A stretch of 64,000 nucleotides of DNA from Rubellimicrobium mesophilum DSM 19309 (GCF_000600335.2 NZ_KK088560.1:1-64000); one strand, 5' to 3'; shown: positions 48,179 to 57,806, counted from the first letter of the stretch. Notes: generated by a model from the letters alone, not told the origin. A program made the numbers and translations.

Positions 48179-48850
48179 ATGGCAGAGGACAGGGACGACA
48201 GCGATCCCGGCACCGAGCCCCTCAAGGCCCTCTTCGCACGCCACGGCCGCCAGGAGCGCCCAGCCCTCGCCGAGATCGAGGCTCACTGGCGCGAGCTCAA
48301 GGCCCGGTCGTTCCACCTGCCCCATCGCGCCGATCTCGACCCCAGCCGCATCGCCGGCGCCCTGCCCCATGCCTTCGTCCTCGAGCGCGCGGCGCCCGGG
48401 GTGGCGCGGCTGCGGATCGTCGGCCGGGCGCTGTCCACCCTGCTGGGGACCGAGGCGCGCGGGCTGCCGCTTTCAGTCTTCTTCGCGCCCGGCTCGCGCG
48501 AGTCCCTGCGCCGTTGGCTCGAACGGTGCTTCGACGCGCCGGCCATCGTGGAGCTCGCGGCCGAGGCACGTCAGGGGGTGTTTCGCACTCCGCTGTCCGG
48601 CCGCCTCCTGCTTCTGCCGATGCTGGACCGCGACGGGCAGGTCACGCGCGCCCTGGGTGGCTTCGTGGTCCAAGGCACCAAGCGGGCGAGCATCGTGAAG
48701 TTCGACCTCGCCGAATCGCCGTCGCGCTTCCAGGTCCTTCCACTCGCCGCGCCGCTGGGCTTCCCCGTGGCCAAAGCCGCCGTGGCCCCGGAGTTCGCCG
48801 AAAGCCACCGGCCCTATCTGCGCCTCGTCGTGGACAACAGCCGAAGCTGA
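48179..48850 (+). CDS. PAS-domain protein (PAS_5/DUF1488-like alphaproteobacterial family)
   Basis: The 223-residue soluble protein has a single PAS-like domain: IEAHWRELKARSFHLPHRADLDPSRIAGALPHAFVLE, then LRIVGRALSTLLGTEARGLPLSVFF. This is the PAS_5 type found in many alphaproteobacterial regulators of unknown output. It has no kinase, cyclase or DNA-binding domain. The ATG at 48179 has GGGGAGGG upstream; a TTG at 48158 would add seven residues. A bidirectional terminator separates it from the DAHP synthase gene. The family name beyond PAS-type is tentative. Confidence 0.7.
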   Translation: MAEDRDDSDPGTEPLKALFARHGRQERPALAEIEAHWRELKARSFHLPHRADLDPSRIAGALPHAFVLERAAPGVARLRIVGRALSTLLGTEARGLPLSVFFAPGSRESLRRWLERCFDAPAIVELAAEARQGVFRTPLSGRLLLLPMLDRDGQVTRALGGFVVQGTKRASIVKFDLAESPSRFQVLPLAAPLGFPVAKAAVAPEFAESHRPYLRLVVDNSRS

Positions 48851-48866
48851 GGGGCTGCAAAACGAA

Positions 48867-48890
48867 ACGCCCGGCCGTGGGGCCGGGCGT
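48867..48890. terminator. Bidirectional terminator between PAS gene and DAHP synthase gene
   Basis: ACGCCCGGCC (48867-48876) pairs perfectly with GGCCGGGCGT (48881-48890) over a 4-base loop. On the minus strand it is followed by TTCGTTTTGC, a good U-rich tail for the DAHP synthase transcript; on the plus strand by TCTCCTC. Confidence 0.7.
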
Positions 48891-48914
48891 TCTCCTCACG
48901 TTCGGTGCGGCGTC

Positions 48915-50285
48915 TCAGACCGCTTCGGCCCGGGCAAGGCCTGTGCGGCGCGAGGACAGCTCCTCGGCCACGAGGAAGGCCAGCTCCAGCGCCTGGCTCG
49001 CGTTGAGGCGCGGGTCGCAGGCGGTGTGGTAGCGGTCCGAGAGGTCCTCGTCAGTCACGGCGCGGACGCCGCCGGTGCACTCGGTCACGTCCTTGCCGGT
49101 CATCTCGAAGTGGACGCCGCCGGGAATCGTGCCTTCCGCGTTGTGGACCGCGAAGAACTCGCGCACCTCGCGCAGGACCGATTCGAAGGGCCGGGTCTTG
49201 TAGCCCGAGGACGACTTGATCGTGTTCCCGTGCATCGGGTCGCAGGACCAGACGACCTGCGCGCCCTCCTCCTGCACCGCGCGGATCAGGCGCGGCAGGT
49301 GCTCGCCCACGCTGCCGGCTCCGAAGCGCGCGATCAGCGTCAGCCGACCGGGCTCGTTCCTGGGGTTGAGCTTCGCCATCAGCGCCTTGAGGTGCCCGGT
49401 CGTCATCGACGGTCCGCACTTGAGCCCGATCGGGTTCTGCACGCCCCGCGCGTAGTCCACGTGGGCCCCGTCCGGCTGCCGGGTCCGGTCGCCGATCCAG
49501 ATCATGTGCCCGCTTCCCGCGAGCCACTGGCCGGTGGTCGAATCGACCCGCGTCAGCGCCTCCTCGTATTCGAGGAGCAGCGCCTCGTGCGAGGTGAAGA
49601 ACTCGACGGTCTGCAGCGCATGGGACGCCTCGTCGCGGATGCCCACGGCCTCCATGAAGTCGAGCGTGTCCGAGATCCGGTTCGCCATCTCGCGGTACTT
49701 CTCGGCCTCCGGCGAGGCGGTGAAGCCCAGCGTCCAGGCGTGGACCTTGTGGATGTCCGCATAGCCGCCGGTCGAGAAGGCGCGCAGCAGGTTCAGCGAG
49801 GCGGCGGCCTGCAGGTAGGCTTGCAGCATCCGCTCGGGATCGGGGACCCGCGCGGCCTCGGTGAAGTCGAAGCCGTTGATGATGTCGCCCTTGTAGGACG
49901 GCAGCTCGACCCCGTTCGCCGTCTCCATGGCGGAGGAGCGCGGCTTGGCGAACTGCCCGGCCATGCGCCCGACCTTCACGACCGGAACCTTGGCGCCGTA
50001 GGTCAGCACCATGGCCATCTGCAGGATGACCTTGAACGTGTCGCGGATGTTGTCCGCCGAGAACTCGGCGAAGCTCTCCGCGCAGTCGCCGCCCTGGAGG
50101 AGGAAGGCCTCTCCCTTCGCCACCTTGGCCAGGTGCGACTTCAGCCGCCGGGCCTCGCCCGCGAAGACCAGGGGCGGATAGGAGGCCAGCCGCCCCTCGA
50201 CCGAGTGCAGCTTCTCCTGATCGGGATAGTCGGGCATCTGAACCCGCGGCTTCTTCCGCCAGTCCGTCTTCTGCCACTCGCCCAT
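48915..50285 (-). CDS. Class II 3-deoxy-7-phosphoheptulonate (DAHP) synthase
   Basis: The enzyme condenses phosphoenolpyruvate and erythrose 4-phosphate, the first step of aromatic amino-acid synthesis. The 456-residue sequence is the plant-like class II type: [48 protein letters not shown] and [19 protein letters not shown]. The metal-binding Cys is in GGDCAE. The start at 50285 has AAGGAGGC immediately upstream. It is divergent from the GlxA-type regulator across about 170 bases. Confidence 0.96.
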   Translation of the reverse strand: MGEWQKTDWRKKPRVQMPDYPDQEKLHSVEGRLASYPPLVFAGEARRLKSHLAKVAKGEAFLLQGGDCAESFAEFSADNIRDTFKVILQMAMVLTYGAKVPVVKVGRMAGQFAKPRSSAMETANGVELPSYKGDIINGFDFTEAARVPDPERMLQAYLQAAASLNLLRAFSTGGYADIHKVHAWTLGFTASPEAEKYREMANRISDTLDFMEAVGIRDEASHALQTVEFFTSHEALLLEYEEALTRVDSTTGQWLAGSGHMIWIGDRTRQPDGAHVDYARGVQNPIGLKCGPSMTTGHLKALMAKLNPRNEPGRLTLIARFGAGSVGEHLPRLIRAVQEEGAQVVWSCDPMHGNTIKSSSGYKTRPFESVLREVREFFAVHNAEGTIPGGVHFEMTGKDVTECTGGVRAVTDEDLSDRYHTACDPRLNASQALELAFLVAEELSSRRTGLARAEAV

Positions 50286-50455
50286 CTCGGCCTCCTTGGG
50301 TCGCGCGGAGGGGTCCCTCCCTCCGTGGGGGCGCTTACAGCTTCCGGCCCTGCCATGTCCATGCGTAATCTTGCCCCGCCGGCCTTCGCGGATGCGGCAT
50401 GAGCGACACGCGATGCCGTTTCCGCGCCATCTTGCAGCGACACCCGGAGTCTGAA

Positions 50456-51505
50456 ATGGTCGCAATCGGGCGGCGGGATGCCGTCCTGCAGGTTGCCCTC
50501 ATGAACGCCCAGCCCCAGTCCATCGACCTCGTCCCCGCCAAGGGAAAGACCCGTCGCTTCGTGTTCGTCCTCCTCAAGGACTTCACGATGCTCTCCTTCG
50601 CCTGCGCCGTGGAGCCGCTGCGGATCGCCAACCGCATGGCCGGACGGACCCTCTACACCTGGACGCTTGCGGGCGAAGGGGGCGACAGCATCACCTGCTC
50701 GAACGGGGCCGTGTTCAAGGTGGACATGGACCTGGGCGAACTCTCCCGCGACGACACCGTGCTCGTCTGCGGGGGCATCGACGTCCAGGCCGCGACGACG
50801 CGCACGCTCCTCAACTGGCTGCGACGCGAGGCGCGGCGCGGCGTCGTCATCGGCGGCCTCTGCACGGCGGCCCATTCGCTCGCCAAGGCGGGGCTGCTCG
50901 ACGGGCGCAGGGCCACGATCCACTGGGAGAACCAGGACTCCTTCGGCGAGGAGTTCGAGGACGTGACCCTGACGAAGTCGGTCTTCGTCATCGACGGCAA
51001 CCGCATCACGACGGCGGGCGGCACCGCCTCCATCGACCTGATGCTCAAGCTCGTCGCCGACGACCATGGCGAGGAACTGGCCAACGCCGTCGCCGACCAG
51101 CTCATCTACTCCTCGATCCGCACCGACCAAGACACGCAGCGCCTCTCGATCCCGACGCGGATCGGGGTGCGCCACCCCAAGCTGTCGCGCGTCATCCAGA
51201 TCATGGAGCAGTCCATCGAGGAGCCGATCTCGCCCGCGACGCTGGCCGAGGACGTGGGCCTCTCCACCCGGCAGCTCGAGAGGCTGTTCCGTCGCTACCT
51301 CGACCGCTCGCCCAAGCGCTACTACATGGAGTTGCGGCTCCAGAAGGCGCGCAACCTGCTGATGCAGACCGACATGAGCGTCATCAACGTCGCGCTGGCC
51401 TGCGGCTTCGCCTCGCCCTCGCATTTCTCCAAGTGCTACCGTGCCCATTACGGCACGACTCCCTATCGGGAGAGGGGCACGCAGGGCGCTCGGCTCTCCA
51501 TCTAA
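50456..51505 (+). CDS. GlxA-family transcriptional regulator (DJ-1/PfpI plus AraC)
   Basis: The protein joins a DJ-1/PfpI-like sensor domain (about residues 30-200; [61 protein letters not shown]) to a C-terminal AraC-type DNA-binding domain with two helix-turn-helix motifs ([51 protein letters not shown]). GlxA regulators often control catabolism of betaine, carnitine, arginine or similar compounds. The adjacent branched-chain transporter is a possible but unproven target. The ATG at 50456 has GGAG at good spacing; an ATG at 50501 lies closer to the conserved domain. Confidence 0.88.
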   Translation: MVAIGRRDAVLQVALMNAQPQSIDLVPAKGKTRRFVFVLLKDFTMLSFACAVEPLRIANRMAGRTLYTWTLAGEGGDSITCSNGAVFKVDMDLGELSRDDTVLVCGGIDVQAATTRTLLNWLRREARRGVVIGGLCTAAHSLAKAGLLDGRRATIHWENQDSFGEEFEDVTLTKSVFVIDGNRITTAGGTASIDLMLKLVADDHGEELANAVADQLIYSSIRTDQDTQRLSIPTRIGVRHPKLSRVIQIMEQSIEEPISPATLAEDVGLSTRQLERLFRRYLDRSPKRYYMELRLQKARNLLMQTDMSVINVALACGFASPSHFSKCYRAHYGTTPYRERGTQGARLSI

Positions 51506-51598
51506 CCCCACGTCCCTGCCCGGGAATGCGGCTTCACAAGGGCTTTCCGCACGGCTAGCCTGCCGCGCAGGATTGGGAATCCTCACAGGGAGACGACA

Positions 51599-52789
51599 AT
51601 GAAGAACCTGCTTCTGGCCGCTTCGGCCGTGGCTCTGACCGCCGGGGCCGCAACCGCCCAGGACGCGGGCGCCGCGCCCAAGATCGGCATCATCCTCGGC
51701 TTCACCGGCCCGCTCGAGTCGATCACGCCCACCATGGCGCAGTCCGCCGAGATCGCCATCGCCGAGGTCAACGAGGCTGGCGGCGTGAATGGCCAACAGG
51801 CGACGTCCGAGCGTGCCGACTCCACCTGCATCGACGCCGCCGCCGCGACGGCCGCCGCCGAAGGTCTGGTCTCGAGCGGCATCAACGCCATCATGGGCGC
51901 CGACTGCTCGGGCGTGACCAACGCCGTCCTGACCAACGTCGCCGTGCCGAACGGCATCGGGATGATCTCTCCCTCCGCCACCTCGCCCGGCCTCTCGACC
52001 GCCGAGGACAACGGCCTGTTCTTCCGCACCGCCCCCTCGGACGCGCGCCAGGGCCAGATCATGGCCGACATCCTGACCGAGCGCGGCGTCACCAACGTGG
52101 CCCTGACCTACACCAACAACGACTACGGCAAGGGCCTTGCCGATTCCTTCCAGGCCGCCTTCCAGGAGAAGGGCGGCACCGTCGCCATCGTCGCCCCGCA
52201 CGAGGACGGCAAGGCCGACTACTCGGCCGAGGTCGCGGCCCTCGCCGCCTCGGGCGCCGACATGCTCGTGGTTGCCGGCTACACCGACCAGGGCGGCCGG
52301 GGCATCATCCAGAACGCGCTCGACACCGGCGCCTTCGACACCTTCTACCTGCCCGACGGCATGGTGGGCCAGGACATCGTGACCGCGCTGGGCTCGGGCC
52401 TCGACAGCTCCTACGGCGACCTGCCCGGCACCGACAGCCCCGGCGCCGCCAAGTGGATCGAGATCGCCCAGGCCGCCGGCTTCGACGGCACCTCGTCCTT
52501 CGCGCCGGAATCCTACGACGCCGCCGCGCTGATCCTCCTCTCGATGGCGGCCGCGAAGTCCACCAACTCGGCCGACTGGACGACCAAGGTGCTCGACCTC
52601 GCCAACGCCCCCGGCGAGCAGATCTTCCCCGGCGAGCTCGGCAAGGCGCTCGACCTGATCGCGCAGGGCCAGGACATCGACTACGAGGGCGCCTCGGCGG
52701 TCGAGCTGATCGGTGCCGGCGAGTCGGCGGGCAACTACCGCGAGCTCGAGTTCAAGGACGGCCAGATCGAGACCGTCAAGTATCGCTGA
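51599..52789 (+). CDS. Branched-chain amino-acid-type ABC substrate-binding protein
   Basis: The 396-residue protein has a signal peptide (MKNLLLAASAVALTAGAATAQD) and the Leu/Ile/Val-binding periplasmic fold: KIGIILGFTGPLESITPTMAQSAEIAIAEVNEAGG, MISPSATSPGLS and YTNNDYGKGLADSFQ. It binds an amino acid or related amide (specificity not resolved) in the periplasm and delivers it to the LivHM permease. GGGAG lies before the ATG. Two hairpins separate it from livG, probably allowing higher expression of the binding protein. Confidence 0.93.
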   Translation: MKNLLLAASAVALTAGAATAQDAGAAPKIGIILGFTGPLESITPTMAQSAEIAIAEVNEAGGVNGQQATSERADSTCIDAAAATAAAEGLVSSGINAIMGADCSGVTNAVLTNVAVPNGIGMISPSATSPGLSTAEDNGLFFRTAPSDARQGQIMADILTERGVTNVALTYTNNDYGKGLADSFQAAFQEKGGTVAIVAPHEDGKADYSAEVAALAASGADMLVVAGYTDQGGRGIIQNALDTGAFDTFYLPDGMVGQDIVTALGSGLDSSYGDLPGTDSPGAAKWIEIAQAAGFDGTSSFAPESYDAAALILLSMAAAKSTNSADWTTKVLDLANAPGEQIFPGELGKALDLIAQGQDIDYEGASAVELIGAGESAGNYRELEFKDGQIETVKYR

Positions 52790-52790
52790 C

Positions 52791-52841
52791 GTCAATTTCG
52801 ATTGACGAGATCGGACGGCCCGGGCTAGAGCCCCGGGCCGT
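52791..52841 (+). terminator. Tandem hairpins between binding protein and livG
   Basis: The first hairpin begins directly after the stop codon: GTCAAT-TTCG-ATTGAC (52791-52806), a 6-bp stem with the very stable UUCG tetraloop. The second is ACGGCCCGGG (52815-52824) with CCCGGGCCGT (52832-52841). Neither has a T-tract. They fit a partial terminator or 3'-end-stabilising element. Confidence 0.55.
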
Positions 52842-52891
52842 CGCGCATGGAGAGCCCGCAGGGGCCTAGCGCCTGAGGGGGACGCAACCGC

Positions 52892-53668
52892 ATGATCGAG
52901 GTCCACGACCTCCACAAGCATTTCGGCGGCTTCCGGGCCGTGGATGGCGCGAGCCTCGCCATCCGCAAGGGGAGCATCACGGGCCTGATCGGCCCCAACG
53001 GCGCGGGCAAGACCACGCTCTTCAACGTCATCGCCGGTCGGCTGTCGCCCACCTCAGGCCGCGTCACCATGGCGGGCGAGGACATCACCGGCCTTCCCCC
53101 GCACGAGCTCTTCCACAAGGGCCTTCTGCGCACCTTCCAGATCGCGCACGAGTTCTCTTCGATGACCGTGCGCGAGAACCTGATGATGGTGCCCCCCAAC
53201 CAGGCGGGCGAGAGCATCTGGAGCGCATGGTTCGCCCGCGGGCGCATCCGGCAGGAGGAGCGCGCGCTGGCCCGCAAGGCCGACGAGGTGCTCGACTTCC
53301 TGACGATCAGCCACTTCGCGGACGAGAAGGCCGGCAACCTCTCCGGCGGGCAGAAGAAGCTGCTCGAACTCGGCCGCACCATGATGGTGGACGCCCGGAT
53401 CGTCTTCCTCGACGAGGTCGGCGCCGGCGTGAACCGGACGCTGCTCAACACCATCGCCGACGCCATCGTGCGCCTGAACAAGGAGCGCGGCTACACCTTC
53501 TGCGTCATCGAGCACGACATGGACTTCATCGGCCGCCTCTGCGACCCGGTGATCGTGATGGCGCAGGGCAAGGTGCTGGCCGAAGGCTCGGCGCGCGAGA
53601 TCATGCAGAACGAGGCCGTGATCGAGGCCTATCTCGGCACCGGACTCAAGAACAAGGCGACGGCATGA
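52892..53668 (+). CDS. livG: Branched-chain amino-acid ABC transporter ATPase LivG
   Basis: The 258-residue ATPase has Walker A GPNGAGKTTLFNVI, signature LSGGQKKLLELGR and Walker B IVFLDEVGAGVNRTLL, where Val replaces the usual Pro after the catalytic Glu, as is common in this LivG subgroup. It powers import through LivHM in the inner membrane together with LivF. The stop overlaps the livF ATG (ATGA). Confidence 0.94.
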   Translation: MIEVHDLHKHFGGFRAVDGASLAIRKGSITGLIGPNGAGKTTLFNVIAGRLSPTSGRVTMAGEDITGLPPHELFHKGLLRTFQIAHEFSSMTVRENLMMVPPNQAGESIWSAWFARGRIRQEERALARKADEVLDFLTISHFADEKAGNLSGGQKKLLELGRTMMVDARIVFLDEVGAGVNRTLLNTIADAIVRLNKERGYTFCVIEHDMDFIGRLCDPVIVMAQGKVLAEGSAREIMQNEAVIEAYLGTGLKNKATA

Positions 53669-54498
53669 GCGACCTCGACGCCCTCCGCGACGACCGCGGC
53701 AACAACGACCGCTCCGCCACCAAGGAGAACGTGGCCTCCACGCTCCACGTCGCCGACAACAGCGGCACGCGGCCCGCCCCCGGTGTGGTGAACGCCTTCC
53801 TCGTGGGCGAGGCCATGACCGGCGGCTACGGCAAGGGCGCCAATATCCTGAACGGCTGCACCATCGCCGCCGAGAAGGGCCAGATCGCGGTCATCGTGGG
53901 CCCCAACGGCGCCGGCAAGTCGACCGCGATGAAGGCGGTCTTCGGGATGCTCGACCTCCGCGCGGGGAGCGTGCGCCTGAACGGCGAGGACATCACCCGC
54001 CTGACGCCGCAGGCCCGCGTCGCCAAGGGCATGGCCTTCGTGCCCCAGACCCGGAACATCTTCCCCTCCATGACCGTGGAGGAGAACCTGGAGATGGGCG
54101 CCTTCCTCCGCCGCGACGACATTTCCCGAACGATCGAGCAGGTTTACGGCCTGTTCCCGATCCTCCGCGACAAGAGGCGGCAGGCCGCCGGCGAGCTCTC
54201 GGGCGGCCAGCGCCAGCAGGTCGCGGTCGGCCGCGCGCTGATGACGCAGCCTTCGGTCCTGATGCTCGACGAGCCCACGGCCGGCGTCTCGCCCATCGTC
54301 ATGGACGAGCTCTTCGACCGCATCATCGAGGTCGCGCGCCAGGGCATCACCATCCTCATGGTCGAGCAGAACGCCCGCCAGGCGCTGGAGATCGCCGACA
54401 AGGGCTACGTCCTTGTCCAGGGCGCGAACGCCTTCACCGGGACCGGCAAGGAACTCCTCGCCGACCCGCAGGTGCGCAAGAGCTTCCTCGGTGGTTGA
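53665..54498 (+). CDS. livF: Branched-chain amino-acid ABC transporter ATPase LivF
   Basis: The 277-residue second ATPase has Walker A GPNGAGKSTAMKAV, signature ELSGGQRQQVAVGRALM, Walker B VLMLDEPTAGVSP and switch His replaced in VEQNARQ, typical of LivF. It has an N-terminal extension of about 45 polar residues before the conserved core, longer than usual for LivF; the ATG overlapping livG is nevertheless the natural start. An internal GTG near residue 40 could be an alternative. Confidence 0.93.
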   Translation: MSDLDALRDDRGNNDRSATKENVASTLHVADNSGTRPAPGVVNAFLVGEAMTGGYGKGANILNGCTIAAEKGQIAVIVGPNGAGKSTAMKAVFGMLDLRAGSVRLNGEDITRLTPQARVAKGMAFVPQTRNIFPSMTVEENLEMGAFLRRDDISRTIEQVYGLFPILRDKRRQAAGELSGGQRQQVAVGRALMTQPSVLMLDEPTAGVSPIVMDELFDRIIEVARQGITILMVEQNARQALEIADKGYVLVQGANAFTGTGKELLADPQVRKSFLGG

Positions 54499-54546
54499 GA
54501 TGCGCGCCGTAACCCATTGCCATCCCAGCACGGAAAGGCTCCGGTG

Positions 54547-55557
54547 ATGGACCTCCTCAACGGCCTAGTGGCCTTCCTGAACTTCGTGTTCATCCCGGCC
54601 GTCGCCTACGGCTCGCAGCTCGCGCTGGGTGCGCTGGGGGTGACGCTGATCTACGGCATCCTGCGCTTCTCGAACTTCGCGCATGGCGACACGATGGCCT
54701 TCGGGACGGCCATGACGATCCTGGTGACCTGGGCGCTCCAGTCGGCCGGGATCAGCTTCGGCCCGCTCCCCACCGCGCTCATCGCGCTGCCCTTGGGCAT
54801 CGCCGCGACGGCGCTCCTCGTGCTGGGCACCGACCGCGCGGTCTATCGCTTCTACCGGGATGCCAAGGCCGCGCCGGTGATCCTCGTCGTCGCCTCCATG
54901 GGCGTGATGTTCGTGATGAACGGCCTCGTCCGCTTCATCATCGGAGTCGAGGAGATCCAGTTCACCGACGGCGAACGTTTCATCATCAACGCCCGCGCCT
55001 TCAAGGAGTGGTCGGGGCTGGAGGAAGGCCTCGCGCTCCGCACGACGCAACTGCTGACCGTGGTCGTGGCCGCCATCGCGGTGGCGCTGCTCTTCTGGTT
55101 CCTGAACCGGACCCGCACCGGCAAGTCGATGCGCGCCTTCTCGGACAACGAGGACCTCGCGCTCCTCTCGGGCATCAACCCCGATCGCGTGGTCGCCGTA
55201 ACCTGGATCATCGTGGCGGCGCTCGCCACCACGGCGGGCGTGCTCTACGGCCTCGACAAGAGCTTCAAGGCCTTCACCTACTACCAGCTCCTGCTGCCGA
55301 TCTTCGCGGCGGCGGTGGTGGGGGGCCTCGGCAACCCGCTCGGCGCCATCGCGGGCGGCTTCGTGATCGCCTTCTCCGAGGTCATGGTGACCTACGCCTG
55401 GAAGCAGGTCGTGGCCTACGCCGCGCCGGGCGACTGGATGCCGTCGGGCCTGCTCCAGCTCATGTCCACCGAATACAAGTTCGCGGTCTCCTTCGCGATC
55501 CTCATCATCGTGCTCCTTTTCAAGCCCACGGGCCTCTTCAAGGGACAGTCGGTATGA
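54547..55557 (+). CDS. livH: Branched-chain amino-acid ABC transporter permease LivH
   Basis: The 336-residue permease has about eight membrane spans and family motifs GALGVTLIYGILRFSNFAHGD near the N-terminus and VVGGLGNPLGAIAGGFVIAFSE near the C-terminus. It forms the membrane channel with LivM. The ATG at 54547 (MDLLNGLVAFLN) follows AAGGCTCC; an upstream in-frame ATG at 54517 adds ten polar residues. Its stop overlaps the livM start. Confidence 0.93.
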   Translation: MDLLNGLVAFLNFVFIPAVAYGSQLALGALGVTLIYGILRFSNFAHGDTMAFGTAMTILVTWALQSAGISFGPLPTALIALPLGIAATALLVLGTDRAVYRFYRDAKAAPVILVVASMGVMFVMNGLVRFIIGVEEIQFTDGERFIINARAFKEWSGLEEGLALRTTQLLTVVVAAIAVALLFWFLNRTRTGKSMRAFSDNEDLALLSGINPDRVVAVTWIIVAALATTAGVLYGLDKSFKAFTYYQLLLPIFAAAVVGGLGNPLGAIAGGFVIAFSEVMVTYAWKQVVAYAAPGDWMPSGLLQLMSTEYKFAVSFAILIIVLLFKPTGLFKGQSV

Positions 55558-56900
55558 CCACGCTCCCCGACACCGCGCTCGCCCGGCCGCGCCCGGCCTC
55601 GACGGCGCTGCGCCCGGTCCTGCTCTATCTTGCGATGGCCGTCCTGCTGGTCGGCACGGGCGTCCTCATGGGCTGGAACTACGCGCTGACCGTCATCAAC
55701 ATGGGGCTGATCTCGGCCATCATGGCTCTCGGCGTGAACCTGCAGTGGGGCTTCGCCGGGCTCTTCAACATCGGGATCATGGGCTTCCTGGCGCTGGGCG
55801 GTCTGGGCGCCGTGCTGGTCTCCATGCCCCCGGTGGCCGATGCCTGGGCGGCCGGCGGCCTGCGCACCCTGGCTGGCCTTGCCCTCGGCGTCCTCACGGT
55901 GGTCGCCGTGGTCGCCGTCAGGGGCCGCATGGCCTCCGGCCGCGCCAAGACCCTGGCCATGATCGCGGTCGGCGTCGTGGGCTACCTCGTCACGCGCGCG
56001 GTGCTCGATCCCGGCGTCGCGGCCATCGAGGCCGTCAACTCCGCCTCGACGGGCTACCTGGGCGGGATGGGCCTGCCGGTGCTGCTGTCCTGGCCGGTGG
56101 GCGGCCTCCTCGCCGCAGGCGCGGCCTGGATCATCGGCAAGACGGCCCTGGGGCTGCGCTCGGACTACCTCGCCATCGCGACGCTCGGCATCGCCGAGAT
56201 CATCCTCGCGGTGCTGAAGAACGAGGACTGGCTCGCCCGCGGCGTCAAGAACGTCATCGGCGTCCCCTCGCCCGTGCCGCAGGAGATCGTCCTTCAGCGC
56301 GACCCTGCCTTCGTCGCCCGCGCGGCCGAGTTCGGACTCGACCCCGTCTCCGCCTCGACCCTCTGGGTCAAGCTGCTCTACCTGGGCCTCTTCGCCGTCG
56401 TCCTGCTGGTCCTCCTGACCCTTGCCCAGCTCGCGCTCAAGTCGCCCTGGGGCCGCATGATGCGCGCGATCCGCGACAACGAGGACGCGGCCGAGGCGAT
56501 GGGCAAGGACGTGACCCGGCGCCACCTCCAGATCTTCATCCTGGGGAGCGCCATCTGCGGCGTCGCGGGCGCCATGATGGTGACTCTCGACGGCCAACTC
56601 ACGCCGGGCTCCTACACCCCACTGCGCTACACCTTCCTGATCTGGGTCATGGTGATCGTCGGCGGCTCGGGCAACAACTGGGGCGCGGTGCTGGGCGGCT
56701 TCCTGATCTGGTGGCTCTGGGTCATCGTGGAGCCGCTGGGCAACTGGCTCTTCGGCCACATCATCTCTGTCCTCCCCCCAGGCTCGGGCCTCGCCGCACA
56801 TCTCCACGACGCAAGCGCCCATATGCGCCTGCTGACGATGGGCGTGGTCCTGCTGCTCGTCCTGCGCTTCTCGCCGAGGGGCCTCCTCCCGGAACGGTAG
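55554..56900 (+). CDS. livM: Branched-chain amino-acid ABC transporter permease LivM
   Basis: The 448-residue permease has about ten membrane spans, GVNLQWGFAGLFNIGIMGFLALGG and the EAA-like loop AIRDNEDAAEAMGKDVTRRHLQIF. A 50-residue Gly/Ala-rich insertion around 100-150 makes it longer than E. coli LivM. It is the last gene of the SBP-livG-F-H-M operon. The stop codon lies within a hairpin shared with the convergent dehydrogenase gene. Confidence 0.93.
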   Translation: MTTLPDTALARPRPASTALRPVLLYLAMAVLLVGTGVLMGWNYALTVINMGLISAIMALGVNLQWGFAGLFNIGIMGFLALGGLGAVLVSMPPVADAWAAGGLRTLAGLALGVLTVVAVVAVRGRMASGRAKTLAMIAVGVVGYLVTRAVLDPGVAAIEAVNSASTGYLGGMGLPVLLSWPVGGLLAAGAAWIIGKTALGLRSDYLAIATLGIAEIILAVLKNEDWLARGVKNVIGVPSPVPQEIVLQRDPAFVARAAEFGLDPVSASTLWVKLLYLGLFAVVLLVLLTLAQLALKSPWGRMMRAIRDNEDAAEAMGKDVTRRHLQIFILGSAICGVAGAMMVTLDGQLTPGSYTPLRYTFLIWVMVIVGGSGNNWGAVLGGFLIWWLWVIVEPLGNWLFGHIISVLPPGSGLAAHLHDASAHMRLLTMGVVLLLVLRFSPRGLLPER

Positions 56901-56919
56901 GGGCCCAAGCCCCTACCGT
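56894..56919. terminator. Shared terminator hairpin overlapping two stop codons
   Basis: ACGGTAGGGGC (56894-56904) pairs perfectly with GCCCCTACCGT (56909-56919) over CCAA. The livM stop TAG (56898-56900) lies in one arm and the convergent dehydrogenase stop (56913-56915) in the other, so one 26-base structure ends both genes. Confidence 0.6.
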
Positions 56920-57806
56920 CGCAGCCTCTTGATGAGGCTAGAGGTGTCCCAGCGCCCGCCGCCCATGGCCTGCACGTCGCCGTAGAACTGGTCCACCAGG
57001 GCGGTGACGGGCAGCGAGGCCCCGATCTCACGCCCGGTGTCGAGGCAGATTCCGAGGTCCTTCCGCATCCAGTCCACGGCGAAGCCGTGGTCGAAGTGGT
57101 CGTCGATCATGGTTCCGTGCCGGTTCACCATCTGCCACGACCCGGCCGCCCCCTGCGAGATCACCTCCACCAGCGCCCGCCCGTCGAGCCCCGCCTTCCC
57201 GGCAAAGGCCAGCGCCTCCGAGAGCCCCTGCACGAGCCCGGCGATGGCGATCTGGTTGGCCATCTTGGCCATCTGGCCGGCCCCGACCTCCCCTAGGCGC
57301 TTGCAGACGCGGGTATAGGGACGAACGATGTCCTCGGCGCGCGCGTAGTCCGCCTCGGGCCCCCCGCACATGATCGAGAGCTGGCCGTTGACCGCCCCGG
57401 CCTGCCCGCCCGAGACCGGCGCGTCCACGTAGCCGATCCCATGCTTGGCCGCCTCGGCTGCGAGTTCCCGCGTGACCCTGGCGCTGACCGTCGTGTGGTC
57501 GATGAAGAGCGTCCCCTCCGCCATCCCGGCAAAGGCCCCGTCCGGCCCGAGGCAGACGCTCCGCAGGTCGTCGTCGTTGCCCACGCAGGCCAGCACGGCC
57601 TGAGCGCCGTCGGCCGCCTCGCGGGGCGTCGGCACGCTCCGGCCGCCATGTTCCCCAACCCACGCCTCGGCCCTTGCCTGCGTCCGGTTGTAGACCGTGA
57701 CCGCCGCCCCCTTGGCCGCGAGGTGCCCGGCCATGGGCCCGCCCATCACGCCCAACCCAAGGAAGGCGAGCCGCTCGCCGCCCGCTCCCGCCGCTTTGTC
57801 CGCCAT
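56913..57806 (-). CDS. 3-hydroxyisobutyrate dehydrogenase-like oxidoreductase
   Basis: The 297-residue protein has a Rossmann motif LAFLGLGVMGGPMAGHLAAKG, the substrate motif VDAPVSGGQAGAVNGQL (DxPVSGG) and the catalytic-lysine block GAGQMAKMANQIAIAG, where MxKMxNN/Q is typical. This fits 3-hydroxyisobutyrate or tartronate-semialdehyde reductase-type enzymes. Its convergence with a branched-chain amino-acid transporter makes a valine-degradation role attractive but unproven. The start at 57806 has GGGGCAAG upstream. It is divergent from the penicillin acylase gene. Confidence 0.88.
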   Translation of the reverse strand: MADKAAGAGGERLAFLGLGVMGGPMAGHLAAKGAAVTVYNRTQARAEAWVGEHGGRSVPTPREAADGAQAVLACVGNDDDLRSVCLGPDGAFAGMAEGTLFIDHTTVSARVTRELAAEAAKHGIGYVDAPVSGGQAGAVNGQLSIMCGGPEADYARAEDIVRPYTRVCKRLGEVGAGQMAKMANQIAIAGLVQGLSEALAFAGKAGLDGRALVEVISQGAAGSWQMVNRHGTMIDDHFDHGFAVDWMRKDLGICLDTGREIGASLPVTALVDQFYGDVQAMGGGRWDTSSLIKRLRR

